A stretch of DNA of 64,000 nucleotides from Nakaseomyces glabratus (GCF_010111755.1 NC_088963.1:1346001-1410000), one strand, 5' to 3'. Positions 48,821-59,217 are shown, numbered from the stretch's first letter. Made by a program: numbers and translations. Notes: a model not told the origin generated them from the letters alone.

Positions 48821-48911
48821 GGGTCATTAGCAAAAAAAATTCCTGTAGTATTAGGGAGGGATCCTAGTAATAATTAAACTTTTGTCAGTAACTGTATTGC
48901 TTTCTCTGTAG

Positions 48912-48920
48912 TATATAAAA
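48912..48920 (+). promoter_or_regulatory. TATA box of the YMR315W homolog
   Basis: TATATAAAA lies 132 bp upstream of the ATG at 49052, typical for a stress-inducible yeast gene. Confidence 0.6.
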
Positions 48921-49051
48921 GGGACACAGTTTTTGGTTTAATCACTTGTATTAGTGACCTACATATCTCGGGATACTTTCTGACATTCATAACAGGTCAA
49001 GAAGCAAATCATAAGCTTATTATAGTGTTACTAGAAATAATAATAAACAAA

Positions 49052-50101
49052 ATGGCTCCTTTAAACGTTGGTGTAATTGGTACAGGTATCTTTGCCACAG
49101 ACAGGCATCTTCCATCTTACCAAGAGATGTCTGATGACTTCAAGGTTGTTGCAGCTTTCAACAGAACAAAGAGCAAAGCTCTGAAATTTGCTGAATTGGC
49201 TGGTCTTCCAGAGGAGAAAGTGTATGATGATTTGAAGGGTATTGTCAATGACCCAGAAGTACAAATGCTGGATATGTTGCTACCAGCTCAATTCAACTTA
49301 GACACTGTCAAGCATGCTATTGGTGCTGGTAAGCCAATTTTGTTGGAGAAGCCAATTGCTGCTACTATGGCCCAAGCTAGAGAAGTTGTGAAGCTCGCTG
49401 ACTCGGTTGATATCCCAATTGGTATTGCTGAAAATTGGTTATACTTGCCTTGCATAGATGTTGCCAAGCCTTTGTTGGAAAAGATTGGTCCTATTGTCGC
49501 TTTCACTCACAATTCAACCGGTCCTTTCGTTACCCAAAATAAGTACCTGTCCACTTCTTGGAGACAGAACCCTGAGCACATCGGTGGTTTCTTATCTGAT
49601 GGTGGTGTCCATCAACTGGCCTTGGTAACAGAACTAGTTGGTGAAATTGCCTGTGTTTCTGCTTTGACCAGACAGGTACGTAAGGAATCCGGTACTGTTG
49701 ACATCGTGTTCAGTACAGTTGAGATGAAGGACTCTGACATTATTGGTACTTTTACCTATGGTTCCGCTTTTGGTGCAACAGATAAATCTGTCTTCTTGAA
49801 GATCTACGGTAGAAATGGTACAGTTGTCGTCGAGTTATCTGACAAGAAGAAGCCTGTCGTTAAGGTTAGATATGGTTCTTCTGCTGAAGAATGTTCAGCT
49901 GAGGAGGTACACGACGTACCATTAGATGACACCTTTGGTGTTAATGCTGAATTTCAAAATTTCCGCGAAGCTGTAACTAAAAAAGACAAGAAACTATTCA
50001 GATCAACTCCAAGAGTCGCTTTCCATCACTTGGCTTGTGTTGCTGCATTCTTAGAATCTTCTGATAAGAATGGTGACCATGTCAAGGTGGAAACTATCTG
50101 A
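49052..50101 (+). CDS. Gfo/Idh/MocA-family NADP-dependent oxidoreductase (YMR315W homolog)
   Basis: The protein has the Gfo/Idh/MocA fold: an N-terminal Rossmann domain starting with VGVIGTGIFATDRHLPSY, the EKP motif (LLEKPIAATMAQAREV, about residues 95-110) and a C-terminal alpha/beta substrate domain. S. cerevisiae YMR315W is a 349-residue NADP(H) oxidoreductase linked to the oxidative-stress regulator Stb5; this one is also 349 from the ATG at 49052. The frame runs upstream to a GTG at 49025 that would add nine residues. The substrate is unknown. It faces ADH6 (YMR318C) directly; DIA1 and YMR317W are missing from between them. Confidence 0.92.
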   Translation: MAPLNVGVIGTGIFATDRHLPSYQEMSDDFKVVAAFNRTKSKALKFAELAGLPEEKVYDDLKGIVNDPEVQMLDMLLPAQFNLDTVKHAIGAGKPILLEKPIAATMAQAREVVKLADSVDIPIGIAENWLYLPCIDVAKPLLEKIGPIVAFTHNSTGPFVTQNKYLSTSWRQNPEHIGGFLSDGGVHQLALVTELVGEIACVSALTRQVRKESGTVDIVFSTVEMKDSDIIGTFTYGSAFGATDKSVFLKIYGRNGTVVVELSDKKKPVVKVRYGSSAEECSAEEVHDVPLDDTFGVNAEFQNFREAVTKKDKKLFRSTPRVAFHHLACVAAFLESSDKNGDHVKVETI

Positions 50102-50571
50102 GAGCATTTATTGAAATAAATCTAAGATGAAGACCTAAAGTAACGATATAGATATATTCTTTATAAAACAAACCAAACAATGTTACAATAATGCAGGATA
50201 CTCGACTGTATTCTGGTTGGTTTCTTTTTACGACATAGTAATTATTTTTGTTTATTCTTGTGTTTAGGTCTCTCTTGCTTTTTGTGGAGTGATATTTATA
50301 TGAGTTTGGGAATTCAACAATGATGCCCAAAACATTAAATGACTGTTAAGTAATTATAACTAAATCCATATGTGATTTTTATAAAACTGCACGTTGCTGA
50401 ATTCAATAAAGAACAAATAACGAGTGGAATATTTATCATATCTCTTTTATTTTATAGTAATTTGTTATATTTATATAATTCAATTGAATAAACAAACAAA
50501 ATCATGCGTTAGGGAATATACTGAAATCATTCTATGTGTTATAGTTTAGATTTGATATGCTGATGTAGTAG
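50102..50571. other. Convergent intergenic region, YMR315W homolog / ADH6
   Basis: 470 bp of AT-rich 3' flanks. In S. cerevisiae DIA1 (YMR316W) and YMR317W lie here; no remnant is recognised. A minus-strand frame at 50094-50330 appears random. Confidence 0.5.
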
Positions 50572-51651
50572 TTAGTTACCAAATTCCTTTTCGTAATCAA
50601 CCAAAGTGAATCTGTATCTAACATCACCTTTATCCATTCTTTCGAAAGCTTCCTTAACACCGGCTTCACCAACAGGTAGTGTTTCAACCCAAATTTTGAT
50701 ATTGTTTTCTGAGACTAACTTTAGTAATTGTTTCATCTCAGCAATGGAGCCTAAAATAGAATTGGCGATGGAGACACCAATCAAACCAAATGGCTTCATC
50801 GTTAGGACTTCGTCTTGTTCTGGCACAGAAATAGAAACAATTCTACCACCAACTTTCATTGCCTTTGGCATGACATCAAAATCAACATCAGTCAATGAAG
50901 AGGCACAGACAACAATCAAATCGAAAGTGTCAAAGTACTTTGTACCCCAATCTGGTTCCTCTTTAGTGGCAATGTAATGATCAGCACCCAATTTTAGAGA
51001 GTCTTCTTTCTTAGCATTAGAACGAGAAATAGCGTATACTTCGGCACCCATTGCCTTAGCAAATAGAATACCCATGTGACCAATACCACCAATACCAAGA
51101 ATACCGACTTTCTTACCTGGACCGCAACCGTTTCTTAATAGTGGAGAGTATACAGTCAAACCACCACATAGAAGTGGAGCAGCATATTCTGAAGGAATAT
51201 TTTCTGGAATTGGAACCGCAAAATGCTCATGCACCCTAACATAGTTAGCGTAACCACCCTGAGAGACATAGCCGTCTTCGTATGGCTGAGAGTATGTGGT
51301 AACAAACCTAGCACAGTATGGCTCATTATCATTCTTACAACGCTCACATTCTAAACATGAAAACACTTGGGCACCGACACCAACACGGTCACCGATCTTC
51401 AAACCAGTTTTACATTTTGGACCAACTTTAACGACTTTACCGATGATTTCATGACCAACAACTAGTGGCGTTTGTTTTTGACCCCAGTTACCGGCAGCAC
51501 AGTGGATATCACTACCACACACACCACACGCTTCAATCTTAATGTCAACATCATTGTCGTAGAATGGTTTGGCTGGAAATTCAACCTTCTTTGGGTTTTT
51601 CCAGTCCTTGTGGTCTACAACGGCAATACCTTTAAATGTGTCAGTAGTCAT
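50572..51651 (-). CDS. ADH6: NADPH-dependent medium-chain alcohol dehydrogenase Adh6
   Basis: Adh6 is a cinnamyl-alcohol-dehydrogenase-type zinc enzyme that reduces aromatic and aliphatic aldehydes with NADPH. The 359-residue protein (S. cerevisiae 360) has catalytic zinc ligands Cys45 (CGVCGSDIH), His67 (GHE) and Cys162, structural zinc cysteines 99, 102, 105 and 113 (CLECERC...C), and the Rossmann motif GIGGIGHMGI (186-195). Ser209-Arg210 after the second strand fits NADPH rather than NADH use. Position matches YMR318C, the last syntenic gene; beyond it the content becomes subtelomeric. Confidence 0.94.
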   Translation of the reverse strand: MTTDTFKGIAVVDHKDWKNPKKVEFPAKPFYDNDVDIKIEACGVCGSDIHCAAGNWGQKQTPLVVGHEIIGKVVKVGPKCKTGLKIGDRVGVGAQVFSCLECERCKNDNEPYCARFVTTYSQPYEDGYVSQGGYANYVRVHEHFAVPIPENIPSEYAAPLLCGGLTVYSPLLRNGCGPGKKVGILGIGGIGHMGILFAKAMGAEVYAISRSNAKKEDSLKLGADHYIATKEEPDWGTKYFDTFDLIVVCASSLTDVDFDVMPKAMKVGGRIVSISVPEQDEVLTMKPFGLIGVSIANSILGSIAEMKQLLKLVSENNIKIWVETLPVGEAGVKEAFERMDKGDVRYRFTLVDYEKEFGN

Positions 51652-52753
51652 GTTTTTCTCGAATGCAATAGTTCTTGTGTGGATTTAACTAAAGAATAGT
51701 TTATTTTTGCTGAATAACAACTAGCAGAAGTCAATAAACCATAATTCAATTGGAAGATAGGTATCGAAAAAATCGCTACCCTTATATAGTTCAATTTTTT
51801 AATGTTGCAACATCTGAACAAGGATGTAGCTTGTAAAAACGAGCTCTTGCTGCCACCTTTACCATTACATAATAATCCTAACTATTTCTTATCTTCATAA
51901 CAGCAGATATGTATCTTAGCATTATTGCATGTGCAGATACTATATTACTTTAGTAGTAATCATTAGTCGGTATTACATCGGTTGTTAAAGAAAGTTTCTT
52001 TTTTTTCTCTCTCGATGTGGTTGGGGTCTACGAGATTTTCTGTGTGAGGCCATCTAAATTTCTTTTTTTAACTTGAAAATGAAATTCTTGGAAGAGTAAA
52101 AAATAAAGGATTTTCACAATTCTGTTTTGAAAATCGAAGTTATATGATTTTTGCAACATGTACTCCAAGCAGCAGGATCCGGTTCGGAACATTTACATTG
52201 ATGACGTATACTGATTATAATTAGAAAGTGGGGAAGAAATAATCTTTGACCTCTCTTTCTCTCTCACATTTTGCACAATTATCGCTTTGAACAGAGCAAT
52301 GTGATTTTTTCCTTACCTAAGGAACATGTAGAATATGCAATTGTTGCAAAAGAGAGGCTTGCATTTTGCATAAACCATTAAATGAGAGATAAACAACATT
52401 CTCATGTATTTGAAAAAAAAAGATCATAAGAACAACAGTTTTGGAACTCAATTGTGCTGTTCTTTTGAGATTTCCCGACTTATTGACAAACTCTATTGCG
52501 TTGAAATCATTGAAATATTGTTGATTTCTTCTTGCGAGCTAAATCATTCAGAACATGTTACGAAAAGCTTTAAAAGATCTTGAGTTATATTCATCTAAAA
52601 CATAAAGCAAATATTCTTTTTCCGAACAAAGCAATAGAAACGTTCGTTATCAATCTATGGAATTATGTTAAAGCACCAAAACACTTGATATACAGTGTTA
52701 CACCTATGCTGAGGTATTTTTTTGTTCAGTCCCATATCGTCCGTTCCTTATAT

Positions 52754-52761
52754 TCCACGGA
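52754..52761. promoter_or_regulatory. Pdr1-type element (TCCACGGA)
   Basis: TCCACGGA fits the Pdr1/Pdr3 drug-response element TCC(A/G)(C/T)GGA. It lies 1.1 kb upstream of ADH6 and 2.6 kb upstream of the adhesin gene, too far for confident assignment; chance matches of this motif also occur in coding DNA of the window. Confidence 0.3.
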
Positions 52762-53505
52762 AAGGGGTTCATTCAAGTCAACAAACCTTTTTTTAAGCCC
52801 TTTTATTGACATAGGAAACTGAGAAACTTCTATTCATGATAATAGACACAAGGCATCATCTTTAAGTCTGTATGGGAATACTTCTTGGTAAGTCCTTCAA
52901 AATTTATAATTCAGTAATGAACCGCGAAAAGGTATTTGATCATGTTCAACCTTTATTCGATATGATCACAGTTTTGTAATTTGCACCCCATTGCTGTATT
53001 TTCGTTCAATTAAACCTATTATCGTGCCAAGATTTACTATCATTAAGGCATGACAAATGAAAACATTAGTCACTGATTAAAATTGATGGAAATTATTTTA
53101 CATTTCCAATTCGTTAGCGTTACCAACAAAAAGGATTAATAATTTAGTGGAACAATGTGCTAAGAACTATTATTTAACACCAACGTATACATGCTAAAAC
53201 TAAGCCGAAACTGCTTGAGTCTGGTTTTCCACCCCTTTATAAAAATTTGGAATGGGTGTTACGCCTTATGGCAAAACAGCGTATATGACCTATTTTAACA
53301 CAAATTTACCTGTATTGGGATGAGTACCACACATCATCGTTTGACTAATTGTTACTCATGAACGTCATGCTTGAAAATTAACCAGTAATCGCGGCATATT
53401 TCAAAAACTTGACGTAGGATTAACAATAACGATACTGAAACCTTCCTTTTCACACGTCCATCAATATTTGTGCCTTTAACGCTCCCGATTTTTAACACAA
53501 ACTAG

Positions 53506-53513
53506 CTCATCGC
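53506..53513 (-). promoter_or_regulatory. Orphan perfect PAC element
   Basis: The minus strand reads GCGATGAGCT, the full ten-base PAC consensus. No ribosome-biogenesis gene lies within 1.8 kb on either side. Confidence 0.45.
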
Positions 53514-53958
53514 TATAAGGGCTAGTTGTTGAACTTCAATTCCGAATTAGGGACATCATGCCAACGCCATTTGGTTGTTTCATACATAGTTTAAACGGAG
53601 ATGGAAAGAGGTAGTCATCAGTTTTCAAATGAAACACAGTTTTAAAGGAGCTGAGTAGTTTTGTAAGTCTTGAATTACGTAGTTGATCTGCCATTAGATA
53701 ACAGAAAACCAGTACAATAATATATAGTTAATTAAACGGTAAAAGGAGACTCTATGATACTAATCACTGCTTTTTCTATTTCATAACACCTTGGTGAGTA
53801 AGCTGAAATTACATCAAGACACGCCAAATATCTAATAACAAAAAAATCAAATGAAATGCTTAAAAGAAGATGCCGGCAAAAGTACACCTTAGCCAACAGT
53901 GTCCACATATGTAGGGTGCTCAATATAATGCTGATTTGGGCAACTATAATTGATAAAA

Positions 53959-54677
53959 GGTGGGGGCAGCCTGGTAGACTCCACGTTCTCACAACTTGGA
54001 CTGCATAGCAACATAAACTATCTACGCGAATGTACCTAGAGTTTCACTCTTCCGTGATTACATACACCCCCACCTTAAGGTTCACATGTGCAAATTGAAC
54101 ACGCAGAATCTATGAAAAATCATCTAAGTCGTATGGGTGCTGGTGCATTTGCCCACTGCAGCTCTCTGAATAGCCCTCACTCATTACTTTAGTCCGTATA
54201 ACTAACTTTCCTTCGTTCTGCTGATTTTCGCTTTTCTAATTTTCCTTTCTACGCATTTTTGGTTTATGCAAGATCTCCCGTGCATCTCTGCATTGTTCAT
54301 TCACCTTTACTTTCACGTTGCTTTTTTCGCTCCTTTGAATTTGGTACTCGAAAACTACGATTCCTCTACTGCTTAGTCTTTAGTTGATGCGAAAGAAGCT
54401 GCCAATCTGATGTTCCTTCTTTTGGATTGATAATTAATAGACCTCTCGTAACTGGATTTCTACAGCTTTGTTTATATTTTTTTACATAGTTGGTTTTTTC
54501 GTTTGAATACCTGGTACCAATTCATATTCGTATATGAACCGCTCACCACAGAACTGCACAGACCTGATGGCGAATTCCCTGAGAGCATACTATCTCCTAT
54601 TTAAAATTTTAGTTACCTGATATATCCTCCTCCAGGTTTCATAATTGTAGGGAACGTATAAGTAACTAACCCCCACA
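53959..54677. promoter_or_regulatory. Three CCCCCAC boxes upstream of the adhesin-like gene
   Basis: GGTGGGGGC (53959-53967), CACCCCCACC (54065-54074) and CCCCCACA (54670-54677). The first two are inverted relative to each other. The shared core GTGGGG fits the Mig1 consensus, and the first has an A-rich flank as Mig1 sites do. Carbon-source control is possible but unproven. Confidence 0.3.
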
Positions 54678-55243
54678 GGTTATTATCAGGGCCACAATTG
54701 GCATGAAGAACAGCTATTTAGTACAAGACAAGCTTTACGAAAATGAAACTATGTTTCAAAATGTAAATGCAGTACTAGCATTTATCTTACTCTCTCAATG
54801 TGAAACATAAATGAGGTCAGATATTCTCCGAAATAAAGACAGAAAACGTAAATGGCATTCGCCATTGTCCTTCCTATGCAACTATTGTAGAGAAACGTAT
54901 AAACTATACGAAGCCAAACAATGAGATGATACTAAAAGAGTTCTTGATCAATATTGCTGCTTGTATGTCCATTTTTGGAAAGGCGAATTAAAGTATTGTA
55001 TTGATACTGAGGAAAGTTTTCCTCTTCATTCAAGGTCATATTGAAGACCATCGCTTAAGTAGCATCAAAGATTAGAATGAAAAAAAAACAACGCAAATTA
55101 GCTGATATTTCCACTTTATCAACAATAGCGACTCAATGGCCTAAAATATTTGTACAGCGAAAGCTGCCGATCAATGCTCTTTGGTCGGAGTATGAAAGTC
55201 TTTGATTCGCCTCGTTTGACTAAGAGCAATCGATTCAAAGTTG

Positions 55244-55251
55244 TATAAATA
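55244..55251 (+). promoter_or_regulatory. TATA box of the adhesin-like gene
   Basis: TATAAATA, 132 bp upstream of the ATG at 55376. This spacing supports translation from that ATG rather than from the TTG at 55283. Confidence 0.55.
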
Positions 55252-55375
55252 CAAGCCTAGTCATTGAATTTTTAATTCCAACTTGTTAGGCTTTTTAGAC
55301 ATTGTTATCTTACTACACAAAATCTATCCTTCTATCAACGAGCCGCTCAAAATAACACACGAGGAAAAAGTATTC

Positions 55376-57976
55376 ATGAATAAAAATATGAATGCTTTCA
55401 AATCCTTATATTTTTTGACGTTTCTCTTTATGAGCAGTGTCTTAGCTGCCAATTTACCAAAGCTTACAAACATTTGTCAGATTCCAGATAATGTCAAGAA
55501 GACTAGTGGTTTCAAAGGTGAAATCAGAAGAATTGGGTTGTTCCCACCTGGGGGCGATTACACTTACTTATTAAAGTTCCCAAGCACTGGCTCTACTGCC
55601 TCTGACACTATATCTTTGACTACAAAACCCCAGCTATCTACTAGTGGATGGTTCCCATCATTGTTTGGGCACACTTACTTTATTAAAGCCGATTTGTTAG
55701 TTTATATGGTAGCATACTTTGTCCCAACTGAAACTGGTGAATATACATTCAAATTAGTAAACTCTGATGATGCCGCTGTTATGTATGTAGGTAATCCATC
55801 TGCTTTCCCTTGTGGTAGCATTGACACTTGGCCAGAACCTAGAAAAGAAGACATTAATGTTTGTGACAAGATTAGTGCAAGTACTAAACTTTACATGGAA
55901 AAAGGTCTAGCATATCCTGTTAGACTGGTATGGTACAACGGTGGTGGTGACGGCCAGTTTAATGCACAATTCATTGATCCATCTGGTACAACTCACACAG
56001 ACTGGAATGGATATGTTTGGCAATATGATGCATGCACAGACTGTGACTATAAACCAATCCCAGATGCATCAACAACGACTAGTGCTGGTTACGTTTTGAG
56101 CACAACCACAACTAGAACATCAGAAAGCAGTTACACTGATGTTAATGGTTATGCCACCGCTGAAGATTTCTTTTGGGAAGAAATTCCAACATCTACTGAA
56201 TCAATTAGTATTCCCGATCCTACCACATCTTCATTTACCAATTCTAAGGACTATGGAGAAGAGATCATCTCATTTTACAGCACTACGGCCTCTAATGGGA
56301 AACCAATTACTGGCACAACCACAACCACAGTAATCCACACATATGATCCATTAAGTATTCCTGATCCTATCACATCTTCGTTTACCAATTCACAAGATTA
56401 CGGTGAGGAAATCATTTCATTCTATAGCACCCATGAAGCTAATGGTAGACCAATAGTTGGATCCACCACAACCACAGTAATCCACACATATGATCCATTA
56501 AGTATTCCTGATCCTATCACATCTTCGTTTACCAATTCACAAGATTACGGTGAGGAAATAATTTCATTCTATAGCACCAATGAAGCTAATGGTAGACCAA
56601 TAGTTGGATCCACCACAACCACAGTAATCCACACATATGACCCATTGAGTATTCCTTCGCCCACAACATCATCCTTTACTCATTCTGATGAATATGGTGA
56701 AGAAATCATATCGTTCTATAAAACTAATGAAAAGAATGGCAAACCCATTATAGGCTCAAATACCACTACAGTTGTTCATCCAATTGTTCATTCAAGTTCT
56801 GTATCACCTCTTTCATCAAAAAATCAAGCCGCTTCTTCGAATAGAGCTTCCATGGTGAACTCAACTATTACCCATGCATCAACGACAGTTATGAGTGATT
56901 CCATTATTACCTCGACTAGTACTACATGGTATTCCTCTGATGATTGGAGGGTGGAAGAAATTGTATCCTGGTATGGAACTACTGATGCATACAACCACAC
57001 TGTCCAAGGTGTTGGCACTGCGTACTTCAGAGATAGAGTCGATGCATTGCCTGTAATGGTTAATTCTTCTGAAACTGTTTCTACCTCAAGTCAATCGAGC
57101 TCAACAGCGTCTGAAACGTCATCATCTTCTATAAGCTCTTCAAATACTTTGAACATGCCAACTTATCGAAATGTATCTGATAATAATGTACCACCACTCT
57201 CACCAAGTCAGGTTTATACTACTGTTACAACTAAATCTACCTCATATAGCCGCATTACTATAACAAGTTGTGATGACATGGCTTGTAACGTTATCACCAC
57301 AACTACCAGTGATGTGGTCACATTGACAACAACTTATTGCCCAGAAACTGCTATGAATGAAATGCATGCAAGCTCACCAGATTCTGCATCAGCCTCATCA
57401 GGTAATAACGATTTGACTAAACAAGTGTCACAATCGGCTATTACTACTGTAATAAATGGTATGACTGTGACAACTGTAACTGATTGTCCTGAATCATCAA
57501 GCGTGTCAAGTTCTGCAAGTGCTGTACAAAATGCCAATGTAAACACTGGTTACGACAACAAAATACCAACAATAGACGTCATTAAAACTTTTAAAACTAC
57601 AGTTACAATCATTGAGACACCAGACCAGCCAAACACTCAAAACATACCTTCCAAGATCGATACCACCAGTACCAAAACAGAGACAGTAGTTGTAACAGAA
57701 AAAGATAATGGTAATGTAGCCTCGACGAAAATTGCCGGTGACCACGGCTCTATTGTTACCAGAAGTACAACTAAAGCATCTGGCGCTCAAATACATTCTG
57801 ATACAACTTTATCACATGTAAGAGCAGAAACCACAACTGATAAAACTGGATTCCAATACTCAGCACCAAGTAACCATGTGGTTCAACAGACTGTTAATGG
57901 TGCTGATATGATTACTGCGAAGTCCGCAAACTTCTTTACGGCTGTGTTCATTTCATTGCTATGGTATTTTATCTGA
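55376..57976 (+). CDS. PWP6: PA14-domain GPI-anchored adhesin-like cell wall protein
   Basis: The 866-residue protein has an N-terminal signal peptide (MNKNMNAFKSLYFLTFLFMS region, cut near residue 24) and a PA14 domain (about 45-225) with the Asp-Asp motif SDDAAVMYVG that binds Ca2+ and sugar in Epa/Flo lectins, plus paired cysteines. Four 49-residue repeats follow (278-473), then a degenerate fifth, a long Ser/Thr-rich stalk, and a C-terminal hydrophobic tail (SANFFTAVFISLLWYFI) typical of GPI attachment. The architecture fits the C. glabrata Pwp family; the name PWP6 rests on its place beside ADH6 near a chromosome end, from memory. A second ATG at 55388 is also possible. The ligand is unknown. 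Confidence 0.85.
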   Translation: MNKNMNAFKSLYFLTFLFMSSVLAANLPKLTNICQIPDNVKKTSGFKGEIRRIGLFPPGGDYTYLLKFPSTGSTASDTISLTTKPQLSTSGWFPSLFGHTYFIKADLLVYMVAYFVPTETGEYTFKLVNSDDAAVMYVGNPSAFPCGSIDTWPEPRKEDINVCDKISASTKLYMEKGLAYPVRLVWYNGGGDGQFNAQFIDPSGTTHTDWNGYVWQYDACTDCDYKPIPDASTTTSAGYVLSTTTTRTSESSYTDVNGYATAEDFFWEEIPTSTESISIPDPTTSSFTNSKDYGEEIISFYSTTASNGKPITGTTTTTVIHTYDPLSIPDPITSSFTNSQDYGEEIISFYSTHEANGRPIVGSTTTTVIHTYDPLSIPDPITSSFTNSQDYGEEIISFYSTNEANGRPIVGSTTTTVIHTYDPLSIPSPTTSSFTHSDEYGEEIISFYKTNEKNGKPIIGSNTTTVVHPIVHSSSVSPLSSKNQAASSNRASMVNSTITHASTTVMSDSIITSTSTTWYSSDDWRVEEIVSWYGTTDAYNHTVQGVGTAYFRDRVDALPVMVNSSETVSTSSQSSSTASETSSSSISSSNTLNMPTYRNVSDNNVPPLSPSQVYTTVTTKSTSYSRITITSCDDMACNVITTTTSDVVTLTTTYCPETAMNEMHASSPDSASASSGNNDLTKQVSQSAITTVINGMTVTTVTDCPESSSVSSSASAVQNANVNTGYDNKIPTIDVIKTFKTTVTIIETPDQPNTQNIPSKIDTTSTKTETVVVTEKDNGNVASTKIAGDHGSIVTRSTTKASGAQIHSDTTLSHVRAETTTDKTGFQYSAPSNHVVQQTVNGADMITAKSANFFTAVFISLLWYFI
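56207..56794 (+). repeat. Four tandem 147-bp coding repeats in the adhesin
   Basis: Units start at 56207, 56354, 56501 and 56648, each 147 bp (49 codons) with the pattern S-I-P-x-P-x-T-S-S-F-T, then DYGEEIISFY, NGxPIxG and TTTTVIH. Units 2 and 3 differ at only four bases by eye; units 1 and 4 are more divergent. There is no frame disruption. Confidence 0.95.
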
Positions 57977-58133
57977 TTGAATGATTGATCACAATATTTG
58001 AGAAACAAAAACGCAATGTCCACAAGTTTTGTTTTCATATAACTCCATTTCATTTCTGATCTTTTCATGATAAGATTTATGCTTGATAGAGAATTTGTAT
58101 TCCATTTCAAACGTAGAATCTTTTTGCTTTGTA

Positions 58134-58163
58134 TTACTTCATGTTACTTCATGTTACTTCATG
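58134..58163. repeat. Three perfect 10-bp tandem repeats
   Basis: TTACTTCATG three times head to tail, followed by a partial TTA. It lies about 160 bp after the adhesin stop, probably in its 3' flank. Confidence 0.95.
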
Positions 58164-58616
58164 TTAATTCTATTGCATTGGTGAATTTTATATCTGTAAA
58201 TACCAATGCCTCTGTATATTTGTCTTTTCTTATGTAGATACACATTATAAACGTTTAAATCTCCCTCCAAAGTTAAAAGCATTATATTTATGGTAGTTTA
58301 TGAGAAACACCACTTGACGCCTGACAACAGCTATCAAATTCAGCAAAAATACTTATGGATAATGATATACTAAATCTACAAGCGGGGAAATATTGTACTT
58401 TCACATTTATTTACATGCAAGAACTTTGTGTAAAAGATACTACATTATGTATCATATTGTTCTTTCATTATGGCTCTAAACTAGCGCTGAATCACGTCCC
58501 AAAGAGTCATGAGCAAGTCACATGTGAAAACGTAAATTGTCATGTAAAAACGGATATGCGGCGGACTTACTGATCGTTGACATCCGGACATAAGTGGACT
58601 TGCACTTTGTCCTGTT

Positions 58617-58624
58617 TCACGTGA
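58617..58624. promoter_or_regulatory. Palindromic E-box TCACGTGA
   Basis: TCACGTGA matches the Cbf1-type core RTCACGTG except for its first base, and is also a Pho4-class CACGTG box. It lies 720 bp upstream of the quinone reductase gene. Function is uncertain. Confidence 0.3.
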
Positions 58625-58812
58625 TGCACCGTTGTTTATCCCTTTTGCTTCCAAACTGTGGTTTCCCTCACAAAGTTGTGCTCCAGCAATGTTTCATTTG
58701 ACCAATTGAGAGCTGAGATAAATACTGCCTTCTCGAGTGCTGCCCTGGAATGAAAGACTGCTTCGTTGAAATTTTATTGGGATACACCGACAGGTGTTAG
58801 TGGTATGCGATA

Positions 58813-58820
58813 TCCATGGA
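58813..58820. promoter_or_regulatory. Pdr1-type element TCCATGGA inside a 14-bp palindrome
   Basis: TCCATGGA fits TCC(A/G)(C/T)GGA and sits at the centre of the perfect palindrome ATATCCATGGATAT (58810-58823). It lies 525 bp upstream of the quinone reductase ATG. Confidence 0.4.
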
Positions 58821-59100
58821 TATGACACTCGGAAGAATTAGATCTCTCTTGTAGATCTACTTCCCATGTGTCAGCAGCGCATTTCAGTGTGGGAAATCAA
58901 ATATTCTCAACCATTTCACTCCATGGTTTCATTAGACATGATAGGAGAGTGTTAGCTCTGACTCGTATTGATGGCAAATTAGGTATTTTTTTGATTTCAG
59001 GACAGCAATCATCCTTATGTAATAAACAAGTAGTGTAATTGCCATCTTAGTTTAACTCCACATAGCTAAAAAAAGTTCATGAAAACTACTCCGCCATATT

Positions 59101-59108
59101 TCCACGGA
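59101..59108. promoter_or_regulatory. Pdr1-type element TCCACGGA of the quinone reductase
   Basis: An exact match to the common Pdr1 drug-response element, 237 bp upstream of the ATG and 110 bp upstream of the TATA box, a normal position for an activator site. Confidence 0.5.
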
Positions 59109-59217
59109 ACTACTAAACAATGCTTATATTATAATACATTTCATAGTAGACAACGGAAATAAGGATTTGTTATTTTTGTGATAAGGTACTTATCTACAAG
59201 AAGATTTTGATGAATAT

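Larger units (their letters stand above)
48249..49051. other. PRE5 3' flank and promoter of the YMR315W homolog
   Basis: 803 bp between tandem genes. It holds an AT hairpin just after PRE5, an 11-bp tandem duplication, and a TATA box. A plus-strand ATG frame at 48426-48725 (99 codons) has no recognisable homology or codon bias and is not called. Confidence 0.5.
51652..55375. other. 3.7-kb gene-poor region upstream of the adhesin-like gene
   Basis: No convincing gene in 3.7 kb. ADH6's TATA lies near 51780-51788 (minus). Motifs noted: a TCCACGGA at 52754, a perfect PAC at 53506, three CCCCCAC boxes between 53959 and 54677, and a TATA box for the adhesin at 55244. Long upstream regions are usual for C. 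glabrata adhesin genes. Confidence 0.55.

Noticed and set aside
58355..58573. 72-codon ATG frame between the adhesin and the quinone reductase
   Set aside because: Low-complexity hydrophobic content and no family resemblance; probably chance.
58518..58624. CACATGTG and TCACGTGA considered as a centromere CDEI element
   Set aside because: No 70-90 bp AT-rich CDEII followed by a CCGAA-containing CDEIII was found, and synteny places the window near a chromosome end.
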